Shown: in pieces, positions 22,913 through 32,440 of the stretch
Layout: every line of letters begins with the position of its first letter
Position numbering within the stretch: the stretch's first letter is position 1
From: Oscillospiraceae bacterium
GTDB taxonomy: Bacteria; Bacillota; Clostridia; Oscillospirales; CAG-272
Length of the DNA: 51,596 nucleotides
Assembly (NCBI GenBank): GCA_015064185.1
Contig: SVSS01000009.1
Location: forward strand, 1 to 51,596
Reading direction: 5' to 3'
Position numbers and translations under genes: made by a program
The notes under the pieces: generated by a model
Database searches by the model: none
Told to the model about the DNA's origin: nothing
What the model saw: only the letters and a program-made list of their open reading frames with translations

Positions 22913-23629
22913 TTATTCCTTACGGGGGTCAATGTACTTTGCAGCATCATTGAATCTACCGTATGTACCCTTGGATTTTTCGTAAGCCTCGTTCGGCTCC
23001 ATGCCCTTCTTGATGAAGTCGGTCATCTTGCCAAGAGAAACAAACTCGTAGCCAATAACCTCATTGTTCTCATCAAGTGCCATGCGAGTGCAGTAGCCCT
23101 CGGTCATTTCAAGGTAGCGCACACCCTTTTCCTTGGTGCCGTACATGGTACCAACCATGGAGCGCTCGCCCTTGCCAAGATCCTCCATGCCTGCGCCGAT
23201 AACAAGACCGCCCTCAGAGAAGGCAGACTGGCTACGGCCGTACACGATCTGCAGGAACAGCTCGCGCATTGCGGTATTGATCGCATCACATACAAGGTCG
23301 GTGTTCAGCGCCTCAAGAAGAGTTTTGCCGGGCAGGATCTCTGCTGCCATAGCGGCGGAGTGGGTCATACCCGAGCAGCCGATCGTTTCAACAAGCGCCT
23401 CCTCGATGATGCCGTTCTTCACATTCAGGGACAGCTTGCATGCGCCCTGCTGGGGTGCACACCAGCCCACACCGTGGGTGTATGCGGAAATATCGGTGAT
23501 CTGTTTTGCCTGTACCCACTTACCTTCTTCGGGAATGGGTGCGGGGCCGTGATTGCAGCCTTTTTTTACCACGCACATGTGCTGAACCTCAAGGCTCTGT
23601 GCGTAAGGCATTTCACTTACGTTGCTCAT
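22913..23629 (-). CDS. NifU-like iron-sulfur cluster assembly scaffold protein
   Basis: The protein has 238 residues, longer than IscU or SufU. The scaffold core is visible: CAPQQGACKLSLNVKNG, followed by the first ligand region ETIGCSGMTHSAAMAAEI with its cysteine, and CDAINTAMREL later. A cysteine-bearing N-terminal extension (MCVVKKGCNHGP) and a C-terminal domain (YCTRMALDENNEVIGYEF) are specific to this subfamily, which is regularly paired with GGGtGRT proteins. It probably carries or transfers a cluster to a dedicated client. It follows pduL by 52 bases and precedes the GGGtGRT gene by 18 bases, so the three are likely one operon. Confidence 0.85.
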   Translation of the reverse strand: MSNVSEMPYAQSLEVQHMCVVKKGCNHGPAPIPEEGKWVQAKQITDISAYTHGVGWCAPQQGACKLSLNVKNGIIEEALVETIGCSGMTHSAAMAAEILPGKTLLEALNTDLVCDAINTAMRELFLQIVYGRSQSAFSEGGLVIGAGMEDLGKGERSMVGTMYGTKEKGVRYLEMTEGYCTRMALDENNEVIGYEFVSLGKMTDFIKKGMEPNEAYEKSKGTYGRFNDAAKYIDPRKE

Positions 23630-23681
23630 TTTTTTATCTCCTTATTTTAGATTACAATTTATCAAGCAGCAATACTGCGGC

Positions 23682-24254
23682 TTATTTTACGATCTCGCCA
23701 TAAACCTCGCCAAAGGCGCCGGCGGCATTGCACTCGTCGGTATCAATGTGCATCGCAAGTGCAAACTTGGGGGAAACGCGTACCACTACGTCGTCAAAAA
23801 TGAGGGGACGTGCGGTATCGATCTTTACCTTTACGATCTCCTTGTCAGAAACGCCAAGAGCCTGTGCATCAGCAGGCGTCATGTGAATGTGACGCTTGGC
23901 AACGATGGCGCCCTCTGCCATTTCAACCTCGCCGCAGGGGCCAACAAGCTTGAGGCCGGGTGCACCTGCCACGTCGCCGCTTTCGCGAACGGGCACAGCC
24001 TTAAGGCCAAGGGTGCGTGCGTCGGTAAAGGAAAGCTCTACCTGATCGGCAGGACGGGTAGGGCCAAGGATGCTGACCATCAGCTCACCCTTGGGACCAA
24101 CGAGCTTGACCTTCTCCTCGCAAGCAAACTGACCGGGCTGAGAAAGATCCTTTTTGTTGTGGAGCTCTGCACCCTCACCAAACAGGGTAGCAAGCGTTTC
24201 GGCAGTCACGTGAATATGACGTGCCGAGGTTTCAACGATAAATTTGTTTTCCAT
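23682..24254 (-). CDS. pduL: Phosphate propanoyltransferase/phosphotransacetylase (PduL)
   Basis: The protein has 190 residues and is a PduL-type phosphotransacylase, which converts acyl-CoA and phosphate to acyl phosphate and CoA. Two zinc-binding histidine motifs are visible, ARHIHVT (H13, H15) and KRHIHMT (H122, H124), plus AMHIDTDECNAAG near residue 170, which completes the two PduL domains. There is no N-terminal encapsulation peptide and no microcompartment gene nearby, so it is probably cytosolic and serves acetyl-CoA/acetate energy metabolism in place of Pta. It is the first gene of the operon with the NifU-like and GGGtGRT genes. Confidence 0.92.
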   Translation of the reverse strand: MENKFIVETSARHIHVTAETLATLFGEGAELHNKKDLSQPGQFACEEKVKLVGPKGELMVSILGPTRPADQVELSFTDARTLGLKAVPVRESGDVAGAPGLKLVGPCGEVEMAEGAIVAKRHIHMTPADAQALGVSDKEIVKVKIDTARPLIFDDVVVRVSPKFALAMHIDTDECNAAGAFGEVYGEIVK

Positions 24255-24313
24255 AATTACCTCTCATGTTTTAGGCGCGTAGCGCCGCTTAATGATTGTT
24301 CGCAAACAAAATC

Positions 24314-24342
24314 ATTATACCATATGTTTTATAAAAAGTAAA
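24314..24342 (-). promoter_or_regulatory. Sigma-A promoter of the pduL operon
   Basis: On the minus strand TTTACT (24342-24337), 17 bases, then TATAAT (24319-24314) preceded by TGG. The leader of about 50 bases contains the hairpin GGCGC-TAC-GCGCC shortly before the ribosome site. Confidence 0.7.
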
Positions 24343-24367
24343 TGCAAAAAAGAAAGAAAATCATAAA

Positions 24368-24397
24368 ATCATAGTGAAAAATTTTCGGTGCATACTA
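24368..24397 (+). promoter_or_regulatory. Sigma-G-like promoter of the TepA/ClpP-like gene
   Basis: CATACTA at 24391-24397 is an exact match to the sigma-G -10 consensus, and ATCATA (24368-24373) lies 17 bases before it as a partial -35. It sits 26 bases before the start codon. No sigma-A promoter is evident in the same place. Confidence 0.5.
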
Positions 24398-24422
24398 AAT
24401 AAAAAAGCAAAAGGAGCAATTT

Positions 24423-25094
24423 ATGGCACAAGAAGAGAACAAAAACGAGCAAAACGCGGGCGACGTGCCCGAGGAATTACTGAAAACAGGAAGCGTTACG
24501 GGAGATAACGCCATACAGTGCCTCACTGTGATCGGGCAGATCGAGGGGCACTATATTTTGGGGGATAACCAAAAGGCAACCAAGTACGAGCACCTGATCC
24601 CGATGCTGGTGGCGATCGAGCAAAACCCCGAGGTTGAGGGTGTACTCATCATTTTAAACACCATGGGCGGAGATGTGGAAGCAGGGCTTGCGCTTGCTGA
24701 AATGATCGCCTCCATGAAAAAGCCCACCGTTTCACTGGTTTTGGGGGGCGGTCACTCGATCGGCGTGCCCCTCGCCGTGGCAGCAAAGCGCTCGTTTATC
24801 GTGCCGAGCGCCACCATGACCCTTCACCCCGTCAGGATCAGCGGCGTTGTGATCGGCGCACCGCAGACCTACCGCTATTTCCGTGATATGCAGGACAGGA
24901 TCGTGGATTTCATCTGCCGCAACTCCAAAATAGAAAAGGAAAAGCTTTCCTTTCTGATGATGCGCCCCGATGAGCTCTCCACCGATATCGGCAGTATTGT
25001 TGACGGGCGCGAGGCGGTGTCCCTCGGGCTGATTGACGAGGTGGGCGGGCTTGACCGCGCGCTTGAGGCGCTGCGCGAAATGAAAAACCAATAA
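24423..25094 (+). CDS. tepA: ClpP-like serine protease of the TepA type
   Basis: The protein has 223 residues with a ClpP/crotonase-type fold. The catalytic serine is probably S112 in GGGHSIGVP and the histidine H135 in MTLHPVRI. NTMGGDVEAGLALAEMI forms the oxyanion and substrate loop. TepA differs from true ClpP by the GHS motif and by the C-terminal sequence ELSTDIGSIVDGREAVSLGLIDEVGG, which resembles SppA-type enzymes. Bacillus TepA was described as a translocation-enhancing or signal-peptide-degrading protein. No signal peptide is visible, so it acts in the cytoplasm. The candidate sigma-G promoter upstream suggests use in the forespore. The gene ends in its own terminator. Confidence 0.85.
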   Translation: MAQEENKNEQNAGDVPEELLKTGSVTGDNAIQCLTVIGQIEGHYILGDNQKATKYEHLIPMLVAIEQNPEVEGVLIILNTMGGDVEAGLALAEMIASMKKPTVSLVLGGGHSIGVPLAVAAKRSFIVPSATMTLHPVRISGVVIGAPQTYRYFRDMQDRIVDFICRNSKIEKEKLSFLMMRPDELSTDIGSIVDGREAVSLGLIDEVGGLDRALEALREMKNQ

Positions 25095-25099
25095 ACCCC

Positions 25100-25135
25100 A
25101 AAACGGTGCGCTTTTTGCGCACCGTTTTGCTTTAT
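25100..25135 (+). terminator. Terminator after the TepA-like gene
   Basis: A perfect 12-bp stem (25100-25111 with 25117-25128, arm AAAACGGTGCGC) has loop TTTTT and tail GCTTTATTTG. Confidence 0.8.
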
Positions 25136-25160
25136 TTGCGTAAATTTTGTGCATTGCAGT

Positions 25161-25189
25161 CAAATACGATGCCCTGCGCGCGTATACTA
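25161..25189 (+). promoter_or_regulatory. Candidate sigma-G-like promoter of the unknown gene at 25219
   Basis: TATACTA (25183-25189) is one base from the sigma-G -10 CATACTA, and CAAATA (25161-25166) lies 16 bases upstream as a TGAATA-like -35. A sigma-A -35 at the right distance is missing. Confidence 0.4.
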
Positions 25190-25218
25190 TCTAAAAGGCA
25201 AAAAAGGAGGCAAACGGT

Positions 25219-25644
25219 ATGGAAAAGCTACATATTTCCCCACAAAAAACGCGATGCGTGCTTCGGCACGGTGGCAACGAGGTGCTCTTGCTTACCTACC
25301 CCACGCTCACGGGCGACACGCCCGCCGCCCTACACACCGCCGCACTCATTGAGGCACTCATCGCCCATGCGCGAGAGAGTGCCCTCTCTCGCGCCGCCGA
25401 AGCGCTAAGAGAAGCCGCTGCCTCGGGGCGTCTTTTTGATTTTAAAAGGCACACCTATGATATTTCTCTGTTATCCAAGATGACGCAAAAGCACCTGCAC
25501 CTCACGCTCCGTGTCTGCTTTTCGGCGGGAGAGGAAACGCTTTCCGAAAGCACGCTACACATGCTTTGGGATACGGAAGAAACCCTGCAATGCCGCGCGC
25601 CACACGCGCGCACACTTCGCGCATCACGCAAGATAAAATCGTAA
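25219..25644 (+). CDS. Hypothetical protein, possibly sporulation-linked
   Basis: The protein has 141 residues, with no signal peptide and no membrane span. The N-terminal half is a beta strand pair and a long alanine-rich helix (ALIEALIAHARESALSRAA). The C-terminal half has alternating strands (TYDISLLSKMTQKHLHLTL, then VCFSAGEETLSESTLHMLW) that look like a small alpha/beta domain. The tail is basic (RTLRASRKIKS). AAAAAGGAGG lies nine bases upstream. I recognise no family. A sigma-G-like promoter and the neighbouring forespore-type gene hint at late sporulation expression. Confidence 0.65.
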   Translation: MEKLHISPQKTRCVLRHGGNEVLLLTYPTLTGDTPAALHTAALIEALIAHARESALSRAAEALREAAASGRLFDFKRHTYDISLLSKMTQKHLHLTLRVCFSAGEETLSESTLHMLWDTEETLQCRAPHARTLRASRKIKS

Positions 25645-25658
25645 TTTTATAATTTCTC

Positions 25659-25687
25659 TTGCGCGCGGAGGAAAAATATGATAAACT
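25659..25687 (+). promoter_or_regulatory. Possible promoter of the V-type ATPase operon
   Basis: TTGCGC (25659-25664), 17 bases, then TAAACT (25682-25687). The match is moderate; there is no better candidate in the 112-base gap before the first subunit gene. Confidence 0.35.
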
Positions 25688-25756
25688 ATATATAACTACT
25701 TAAAAATCATGAAGTAAAGCATGATAACACCTACCGAAGGAAAAGGAGGGGTGCGT

Positions 25757-26077
25757 ATGACAAAGGATGCCATTTCCGCCATCCGCGAGGCTGAGAGCCA
25801 AGCCGAGGTGCTTTGTCGCGTGGCAGAGGAAAAAGCCACGGAAATGAAAAACAAAATTCAGCAGGAGGGCAACGCCCACTGCGCGCAGGTGGAGAAGCAA
25901 ACCACCGCGGAATACGATGCCGAGCTGGAGGAGATCAGCAAGCACGTAAGCCGTCTTACCGAAAAGAAGCGTGAGGAAGCAGAGCGCGAGGCAGAGGAGC
26001 TTGCCGAGCGCGCACGCACGCACATGGATGAAGCGGTAAAATCAATCGTTTGGGGGATCATTGAAAAATGTCAGTAA
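25757..26077 (+). CDS. ntpF: V-type ATPase peripheral stalk subunit (NtpF/G-type coiled coil)
   Basis: The protein has 106 residues and is almost entirely a charged alpha helix (AIREAESQAEVLCRVAEEKA, then EELEEISKHVSRL-like repeats, then KREEAEREAEELAERA), as expected for the small coiled-coil partner of subunit E in the stator stalk. An ATG at 25721 would add 12 residues but has no ribosome site; ATG 25757 follows AAAAGGAGGGG. As the first gene of the operon it occupies the same place as ntpF in Enterococcus hirae. Its end overlaps the subunit I gene by 10 bases. Confidence 0.85.
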   Translation: MTKDAISAIREAESQAEVLCRVAEEKATEMKNKIQQEGNAHCAQVEKQTTAEYDAELEEISKHVSRLTEKKREEAEREAEELAERARTHMDEAVKSIVWGIIEKCQ

Positions 26078-28080
26078 GCAAAATGGAAAAGCTGACGGTG
26101 ATCCTGCCCCATGATGAGGTCGATGCCGTACTGCGCCGCTTGATGCGCCTTGGCACTGTGTCACTCTCACGCGAGGAGGCAGGCGAGCTTACCGCCGCCG
26201 GTCTTGACCCGGGGGCCGCTGCGAAAGCAGCTGCGCAGGCAGCACGGATCGATGCGGTGCTACCACTGCTCACCAAGCGCTCCCACCGCAAAAAACCGCT
26301 TTTTTCGATACCTGTTCCCTTTGACCCCACAGAGTTCAAGCAATCGGGCGACGAGGAAAAGGCATGGAAGACCGTTTTTGAGGTCGAAAAGGTGACTGAG
26401 CGAACAGCCGCACTAAAGGCAAGGCTGGCAGAAGAGGACGCCTTGATGCAATCTCTCATTCCCTATCTTGATTTTAAATTTTCACTCGATGACAAGGGCA
26501 CAAAGACCGCAGTTCTTCTGCTTGGCAGTCTGCCTGCCGGCATAAAGCAGGAGCGCATTGAGGCACTTGCAAGCGAGATCGGATTTGTAGCCGAGATCCT
26601 GTCATCGGACAGCCGCGGCGTTTATCTTGCCGTGGTCACACACCGCCAAACCGAGCAGGATACCCTCAGGGCACTTTCCGCGCTCGGCTTCCTTAAAGCA
26701 AGCATTCCCAAAACAAACGGGCATGCCACCGCCATTTTTGATGCCGCGCAAAGCCGCGCCAACAAAATAAAAAGCGACATGGAGCGACTTGACGCAAGGC
26801 TTGACGTCCTTGCCGAAAACCTCACGGAGGTCGAGATCCTGTCCGATCTTGCGCACACCGCGCTCCTGACCGAGCAAAACAAAGCGGTGCTCCTTTCCAC
26901 AAAAAAGTGCGCCGTGCTGACGGGCTGGTGCCCCACACGCGAGCGAGAGCGCGTTTCTCGCGCGCTTGACCGCGTTGCGGCGGCATATGAGTTCTCACCC
27001 CCCGCTGAGGGTGACGACGTGCCCGTACTTTTGCAAAACAACCCCTACGCCCGCAATTTTGAATGGGTGCTCGGCATGTATTCTTATCCCCGATACGGAA
27101 AGTTTGACCCGACCTTTATCATGAGTATCTTTTACTTCCTCATCTTCGGGCTGATGTTTGCCGACGCGGGCTACGGGCTTACCCTTGTGATCGCCTGCTT
27201 TGGCGCGGTAAGATGGCTGCATCCCCGCGAGGGCATGAAGCGGTTTTTGCTGATGTTTGGCTACTGCGGCATCTCCTGCATCATATTCGGCGTCATCTTT
27301 GGCTCCTATTTCGGCAACTTTCCGCTTGCCTTTATGCAAAACGTGCTGGAGCTTGCTCCTGAGGAAATGCCAAACCTTGCGCTTATCCCCTCTCTTGAGG
27401 CAAACGTAGCCATTCTGTTTGACCCCATCCAAAATCCCATGGGCTTTTTGGTGGTATCGCTTGCCTTCGGTGCGCTCCACCTGCTTGCGGGTATGGCGGT
27501 AAGGGCTTATGTACTGTGCCGCGAGGGGCACCCGCTTACGGCTCTGTTTGACATCGGCTCCTACTGGGCGCTCTTTGCAGGCATCGGCACGGTGTTTTTC
27601 CACCGCACGGTCGGCATTATACTGATTGCCGTTGGCGTTGTCGCCATCGTTGCGACACAGGGGCGGCACAAAAGGGGTGTGGCGGGCAAGATCATCGGCG
27701 GACTTGGCGGACTTTATTCCCTCATCAATTACGCCTCGGACTTGCTTTCCTATTCGCGTATCCTTGCTCTTGGTCTTGCCGCAGGCGTCATTGCGCAGGT
27801 GGTAAACATTCTTGCCACCATGAAGGGGGCATCCTTCATCGGATTTTTGATCATGATCGTGGTCTTTATCGTCGGCCATCTCCTCAATCTTGTCATCAAC
27901 GTGCTTGGCACCTTTGTGCACACGTCGCGCCTGCAATACATTGAGTTTTTCGGCAAGTTTTACGAGGATGGCGGCTCACCGTTTAACCCGATGAAGGTTT
28001 CGGATAAATACGCCACCGACGTATCTGAAGAATTAGAGAACGAAGCAGCGGAGCCTGCAGCAGCGCCGCAAGCCCCATAA
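26068..28080 (+). CDS. ntpI: V-type ATPase subunit I (a-type stator)
   Basis: The protein has 670 residues. The first half (to about residue 340) is cytoplasmic and helical with long coiled-coil arms, which hold the peripheral stalks. The second half has seven or eight membrane helices. The essential arginine that faces the rotating ring lies in SYSRILALGLAAGVIAQVVN at about residue 558, matching the family. FDPTFIMSIFYFLIFGLMFADAG marks the first helix. The start overlaps the stalk gene and has only a weak ribosome site, so coupling is likely; a second ATG five codons on is possible. Confidence 0.95.
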   Translation: MSVSKMEKLTVILPHDEVDAVLRRLMRLGTVSLSREEAGELTAAGLDPGAAAKAAAQAARIDAVLPLLTKRSHRKKPLFSIPVPFDPTEFKQSGDEEKAWKTVFEVEKVTERTAALKARLAEEDALMQSLIPYLDFKFSLDDKGTKTAVLLLGSLPAGIKQERIEALASEIGFVAEILSSDSRGVYLAVVTHRQTEQDTLRALSALGFLKASIPKTNGHATAIFDAAQSRANKIKSDMERLDARLDVLAENLTEVEILSDLAHTALLTEQNKAVLLSTKKCAVLTGWCPTRERERVSRALDRVAAAYEFSPPAEGDDVPVLLQNNPYARNFEWVLGMYSYPRYGKFDPTFIMSIFYFLIFGLMFADAGYGLTLVIACFGAVRWLHPREGMKRFLLMFGYCGISCIIFGVIFGSYFGNFPLAFMQNVLELAPEEMPNLALIPSLEANVAILFDPIQNPMGFLVVSLAFGALHLLAGMAVRAYVLCREGHPLTALFDIGSYWALFAGIGTVFFHRTVGIILIAVGVVAIVATQGRHKRGVAGKIIGGLGGLYSLINYASDLLSYSRILALGLAAGVIAQVVNILATMKGASFIGFLIMIVVFIVGHLLNLVINVLGTFVHTSRLQYIEFFGKFYEDGGSPFNPMKVSDKYATDVSEELENEAAEPAAAPQAP

Positions 28081-28614
<534 letters not shown>

Positions 28615-28625
28615 GGACTTTTCCC

Positions 28626-29318
28626 ATGACCGGACTTGATAAGATCATTGACCGCATTCTCGGCGACGCCAAAGAGCGGGCGCGCGAGATCCTTGAGAGC
28701 GCGCAAAACGACTGCCGCCAAATGGCACAGGACTTTGCCGCGCGCGCCGCGGCGCTCCGCGCCGAGATCGCCGAGGATGCGCAAAGAAAGGGCGAGGCGC
28801 TTGTATCGCGTGCAAAATCTGCCGCGGCAATGGAGCGTCGTAACCTTTTACTCAAAACAAAAAATGCCCTCATTGACGAGGCATTTGAGGCGGCAAGAGC
28901 CGAGGTGCTTGACACCGACTTTGGTAAGTATCGAGAGCTCCTGACCGCACTCCTTGCGCAAGCGCTTGTTGAGGAGGCGAAAAACGCCGAGCGCTCGCTT
29001 GCCTTTGGTGACGAGGTCACCGAATTCGATACCTATGAGGTCCTGATGAACGAGGAGGACCGCGCTGCATACGGCGCAGCCGTTGTAGAGGGTGCCAAGC
29101 GCGCGGCACTGCGCCACATTGGTGAGGCGCGCGCGGCAAAGGTGCGCCTTTCCGAGAGCACCGCAGATATTGACGGTGGACTTATTTTGCGTTACGGCAA
29201 TATTGAGGCAAACTGCTCGCTGTCAATGCTGCTGGGCGAAATGCGCCGTTCACTCGAATCCAAAGTAGCGGCAATTCTCTTTGCTACCGAAGATAACGAA
29301 ACGACCGCCGAATTGTAA
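28626..29318 (+). CDS. ntpE: V-type ATPase subunit E (peripheral stalk)
   Basis: The protein has 230 residues. A long N-terminal alpha helix rich in Ala, Glu and Arg (LDKIIDRILGDAKERAREIL) pairs with the small stalk subunit. A globular C-terminal domain of about 110 residues (ADIDGGLILRYGNIEANCSL) binds the A/B head. The DGGLIL segment is a conserved feature of subunit E. It starts 11 bases after the proteolipid gene. Confidence 0.92.
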   Translation: MTGLDKIIDRILGDAKERAREILESAQNDCRQMAQDFAARAAALRAEIAEDAQRKGEALVSRAKSAAAMERRNLLLKTKNALIDEAFEAARAEVLDTDFGKYRELLTALLAQALVEEAKNAERSLAFGDEVTEFDTYEVLMNEEDRAAYGAAVVEGAKRAALRHIGEARAAKVRLSESTADIDGGLILRYGNIEANCSLSMLLGEMRRSLESKVAAILFATEDNETTAEL

Positions 29319-29328
29319 GGAGAGTCTT

Positions 29329-30330
29329 ATGCAAACACGCTATTCTCCCACAGATTATTTATACGCCTGCGCGCGTATCCGATCGCTTGAGGCATCACTT
29401 GTGGGCAAGGAGCAGATACGCACATTGCTTACAAGCGCCACGGCAAATGACGTGATCGCGGCGCTGCAAGAGGCGGCAGGCATTTCCCTTTCTGCCACTG
29501 AGGGTACGCCCGACACAGAGCAAGCGCTTCTTTCCATATTAAAGCAAGGCGTTAAAACGGTAGCGGCATCGGTACCCGATCCTGCTATCACGCATCTTGT
29601 CCTATTCCCTTATGACTGTCACAATATCAAAGCATATCTCAAATGCAGTTATCGCGGGCTTGACCCCAACCCGCTCTTTATTGACGCGGGGTCCGTGCCC
29701 ACCGAGGCGCTGATCGCAGCACTCGAAAGTGGCGATACCGCCGCACTGCCGCAGCATATGGCAGGGGCGATCGCCATGGCAAAGGAGGCATACACCAAGA
29801 CCGCTGATCCGCGCGAGATCGATTTTTTGCTTGACTGTGCGCTCTATGCCGATCTTGCCGAGGCGGCTGGCGGCTTACCCTTTGCCGAAGCGCTGGTAGG
29901 CGCGCGCGCCGATCTTACCAACTGCATCATTTGTCTGCGCGTGCTGCGCGGTACAGATCCCGACACGGCACAGGCGCTGTTCCACAAGTCCATGCTCCCC
30001 GCGGGCACACTGAGCGAGGGTTTCTTTGCCACAGCGTTTGAGGAGGGCGAGGCGGCATTTTTGGCGGCACTTGCCAAAAAAACGCCCTATGGCACCGTAA
30101 TGGAACATGCGGGAGCATCTACACTTGCCGAAATAGAAAAGCGGGCGGACGATTATATCACTGCACGCCTGCTGGAGGTAAAGCACCTGCCGTTTGGGGC
30201 AGAGATCCCGCTGTGCTATTTGTATGCACTTGAGGGGGCTGTGAAAAATCTGCGCATTTTGCTCTCGGGAAAGCAGGCGGGGCTTGATGGCGACACACTG
30301 AAAGCGAGGGTGAGGGAAAGCTATGTATAA
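29329..30330 (+). CDS. ntpC: V-type ATPase subunit C (d-type, rotor socket)
   Basis: The protein has 333 residues, mostly helical, and links the central shaft to the proteolipid ring. Family patterns include YLYACARIRSLEASLVGKEQI at the start, FPYDCHNIKAYLKC near residue 90, and EIPLCYLYALEGAVKNLRI near the end. The frame is open further upstream into the subunit E gene, but the ATG at 29329 has GGAGAG at the right distance. It overlaps the next gene by 8 bases. Confidence 0.92.
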   Translation: MQTRYSPTDYLYACARIRSLEASLVGKEQIRTLLTSATANDVIAALQEAAGISLSATEGTPDTEQALLSILKQGVKTVAASVPDPAITHLVLFPYDCHNIKAYLKCSYRGLDPNPLFIDAGSVPTEALIAALESGDTAALPQHMAGAIAMAKEAYTKTADPREIDFLLDCALYADLAEAAGGLPFAEALVGARADLTNCIICLRVLRGTDPDTAQALFHKSMLPAGTLSEGFFATAFEEGEAAFLAALAKKTPYGTVMEHAGASTLAEIEKRADDYITARLLEVKHLPFGAEIPLCYLYALEGAVKNLRILLSGKQAGLDGDTLKARVRESYV

Positions 30331-30643
30331 GATCGGCATGATCGGCGACCTTGAAAGCATACAGGGCTTTATGGCGCTTGGATTTTCCACCTTCGAGGCA
30401 TCGACCCCGGCTGATGCCGCTACAACACTCTCGGCGCTGGTAAAAAGCGAGGAATACGCCGTTATTTTTATGACGGAGGAGCTTTGCGCAGCACTGCCAG
30501 AGGAGCTGGCACGCTACAAGGATGTGCCCTTGCCCATTATCACCGCGATCCCCGGTAAAAACGGCTCGATCGGCTACGGCATGACGGCATTAAAGCACGC
30601 CACCGAGCGTGCTGTCGGCACAGATATCCTGTTTCAGGAATAA
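30323..30643 (+). CDS. ntpG: V-type ATPase subunit F (NtpG)
   Basis: The protein has 106 residues with a CheY-like alpha/beta fold typical of the F subunit, which sits on the central shaft and regulates rotation. It starts with KIGMIGDLESIQGFMALGF, where the GD and F residues are conserved, and contains YAVIFMTEEL and PIITAIPGKNGS, both family patterns. The start lies inside the end of subunit C, so translation is coupled. Confidence 0.92.
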   Translation: MYKIGMIGDLESIQGFMALGFSTFEASTPADAATTLSALVKSEEYAVIFMTEELCAALPEELARYKDVPLPIITAIPGKNGSIGYGMTALKHATERAVGTDILFQE

Positions 30644-30664
30644 ACCAAAAACCCAAAGAGGTAT

Positions 30665-32440
30665 ATGAACATGGTTGAAGGAAGAATTTTAAAGGTTTCG
30701 GGCCCCCTTGTCATTGCACAGGGCATGCGCGAGGCCAATATGTTTGACGTGGTTCGCGTAGGTGAGCAGCGCCTGATCGGCGAGATCATCGAGATGCACG
30801 GCGACCGCGCCTCCATTCAGGTATATGAGGAAACGGCGGGGCTTGGGCGCGGAGACCGCGTGATCTCCACAGGTGCGCCCCTGTCGGTCGAGCTTGGCCC
30901 CGGCCTTATTACCTCGATCTACGACGGTATTCAGCGCCCGCTTGAGGCAATCTTTCAAAAATACGGTACAAACATTCAGCGCGGCATTGATGAGCCCGCG
31001 CTTGACAGAGAAAAGGAATGGTTTTTTACCCCTGCCGTTTCCTACGGACAGGAGGTCGTGTCGGGTGACGTTTACGGATACGTGGAGGAAACACCTGTCA
31101 TTCGCCACAAGATCATGGTTCCCCCCGGCAAAGCGGGCAGGATCGCCGAGATCCATGCAGGCACGTTTACCGTAACTGCACCCATTGGCAAGCTCCAGCT
31201 TGCGGACGGCACCATTGAGCCCATTACCCTGATGCAGAAATGGCCGGTGCGTATCTCGCGCCCCTACCGCGAAAAGCTGCCCCCTGTTGAGCCCCTTATT
31301 TCGGGTCAGCGCGTGATCGACGCACTCTTTCCGCTTGCAAAGGGCGGCACAGCATGCGTGCCGGGTCCCTTTGGCTCGGGCAAGACCGTGGTGCAGCACC
31401 AGCTTGCCAAGTGGAGTGACGTAGATCTTGTTGTTTACATTGGCTGTGGCGAGCGCGGTAACGAAATGACCGATGTACTGCGCGAATTTCCCGAGCTGAC
31501 CGACCCCAAAACGGGCAGATCCCTGATGGATCGCACCATTTTGATCGCCAACACATCGGATATGCCGGTAGCGGCACGCGAGGCATCGGTCTACACGGGC
31601 ATCACCATTGCAGAATATTACCGCGATATGGGACTTTCGGTTGCCGTTATCGCGGATTCGACCTCGCGCTGGGCAGAGGCACTGCGCGAAATGTCAGGGC
31701 GACTTGAGGAGATGCCGGGCGAGGAGGGCTATCCCGCCTACCTTACCTCTCGCCTTGCACAGTTTTACGAGCGTGCGGGCAAGGTTGTCTGCCTTGGCTC
31801 GGACGCGCGCGTGGGCACACTTTCCGCCATCGGCGCGGTATCCCCGCAGGGCGGCGATATCTCCGAGCCCGTCACGCAAGCAACGCTGCGTATCGTAAAG
31901 GTGTTCTGGGGGCTTGATTCTACCCTTGCCTACCGCCGCCACTTCCCCGCGATCAATTGGCTAAACTCCTATTCGCTTTACCGTGACCGCTTAAACGATT
32001 GGTTCTCGGAGAATATTGCAAAGGATTGGATGTCCAAAACAAACGAGCTTGCGCGCATTCTCCAGCAGGAGAGTGAGCTGCAGGAGATCGTGAAGCTTGT
32101 AGGCGCTGACGCGCTCTCTCCCGCTGACCGCATGACCATGGAAACGGCGCAGTCGATCCGCGAGGACTTTTTGCAGCAAAACGCCTTTGACGAGGACGAC
32201 AGCTACACTGCACTGCCCAAAATGTATGCGCTCATGAATCTCATTTTCAGCTTTGATAAGAAAGCGCGCCTTGCCATTGAGCAGGGCGCTGATATAGCGG
32301 ATGTTGCCGCACTCCCCGTGCGTGAGCGTATCGGGCGTGCCAAGGCAGTACCCATGCGCGACTATACCGCCGCATATGCCGAGATCGAGGCACAGATCGA
32401 TGCCGAGCTTTCGGCACTGACACAAGGAGGTGCGCAATGA
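30665..32440 (+). CDS. ntpA: V-type ATPase catalytic subunit A
   Basis: The protein has 591 residues, the normal length. The catalytic P-loop GPFGSGKT lies at residues 234-241, followed by the arginine and glutamate of [20 protein letters not shown]-like sequence ([11 protein letters not shown]) and the [19 protein letters not shown] block are typical of V/A-type A subunits. The non-homologous insert of about 90 residues before the P-loop, absent from F-type beta subunits, is present ([19 protein letters not shown] region). It hydrolyses ATP, or makes it in reverse, in the A3B3 head. Confidence 0.97.
   Translation: MNMVEGRILKVSGPLVIAQGMREANMFDVVRVGEQRLIGEIIEMHGDRASIQVYEETAGLGRGDRVISTGAPLSVELGPGLITSIYDGIQRPLEAIFQKYGTNIQRGIDEPALDREKEWFFTPAVSYGQEVVSGDVYGYVEETPVIRHKIMVPPGKAGRIAEIHAGTFTVTAPIGKLQLADGTIEPITLMQKWPVRISRPYREKLPPVEPLISGQRVIDALFPLAKGGTACVPGPFGSGKTVVQHQLAKWSDVDLVVYIGCGERGNEMTDVLREFPELTDPKTGRSLMDRTILIANTSDMPVAAREASVYTGITIAEYYRDMGLSVAVIADSTSRWAEALREMSGRLEEMPGEEGYPAYLTSRLAQFYERAGKVVCLGSDARVGTLSAIGAVSPQGGDISEPVTQATLRIVKVFWGLDSTLAYRRHFPAINWLNSYSLYRDRLNDWFSENIAKDWMSKTNELARILQQESELQEIVKLVGADALSPADRMTMETAQSIREDFLQQNAFDEDDSYTALPKMYALMNLIFSFDKKARLAIEQGADIADVAALPVRERIGRAKAVPMRDYTAAYAEIEAQIDAELSALTQGGAQ

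Noticed and set aside
21989-23650. A 553-codon plus-strand frame opposite the GGGtGRT and NifU-like genes
   Set aside because: It spans two real minus-strand genes and their junction; no start signal or domain.
25721-25756. Upstream ATG for the V-ATPase stalk subunit
   Set aside because: It has no ribosome site, whereas ATG 25757 follows AAAAGGAGGGG.
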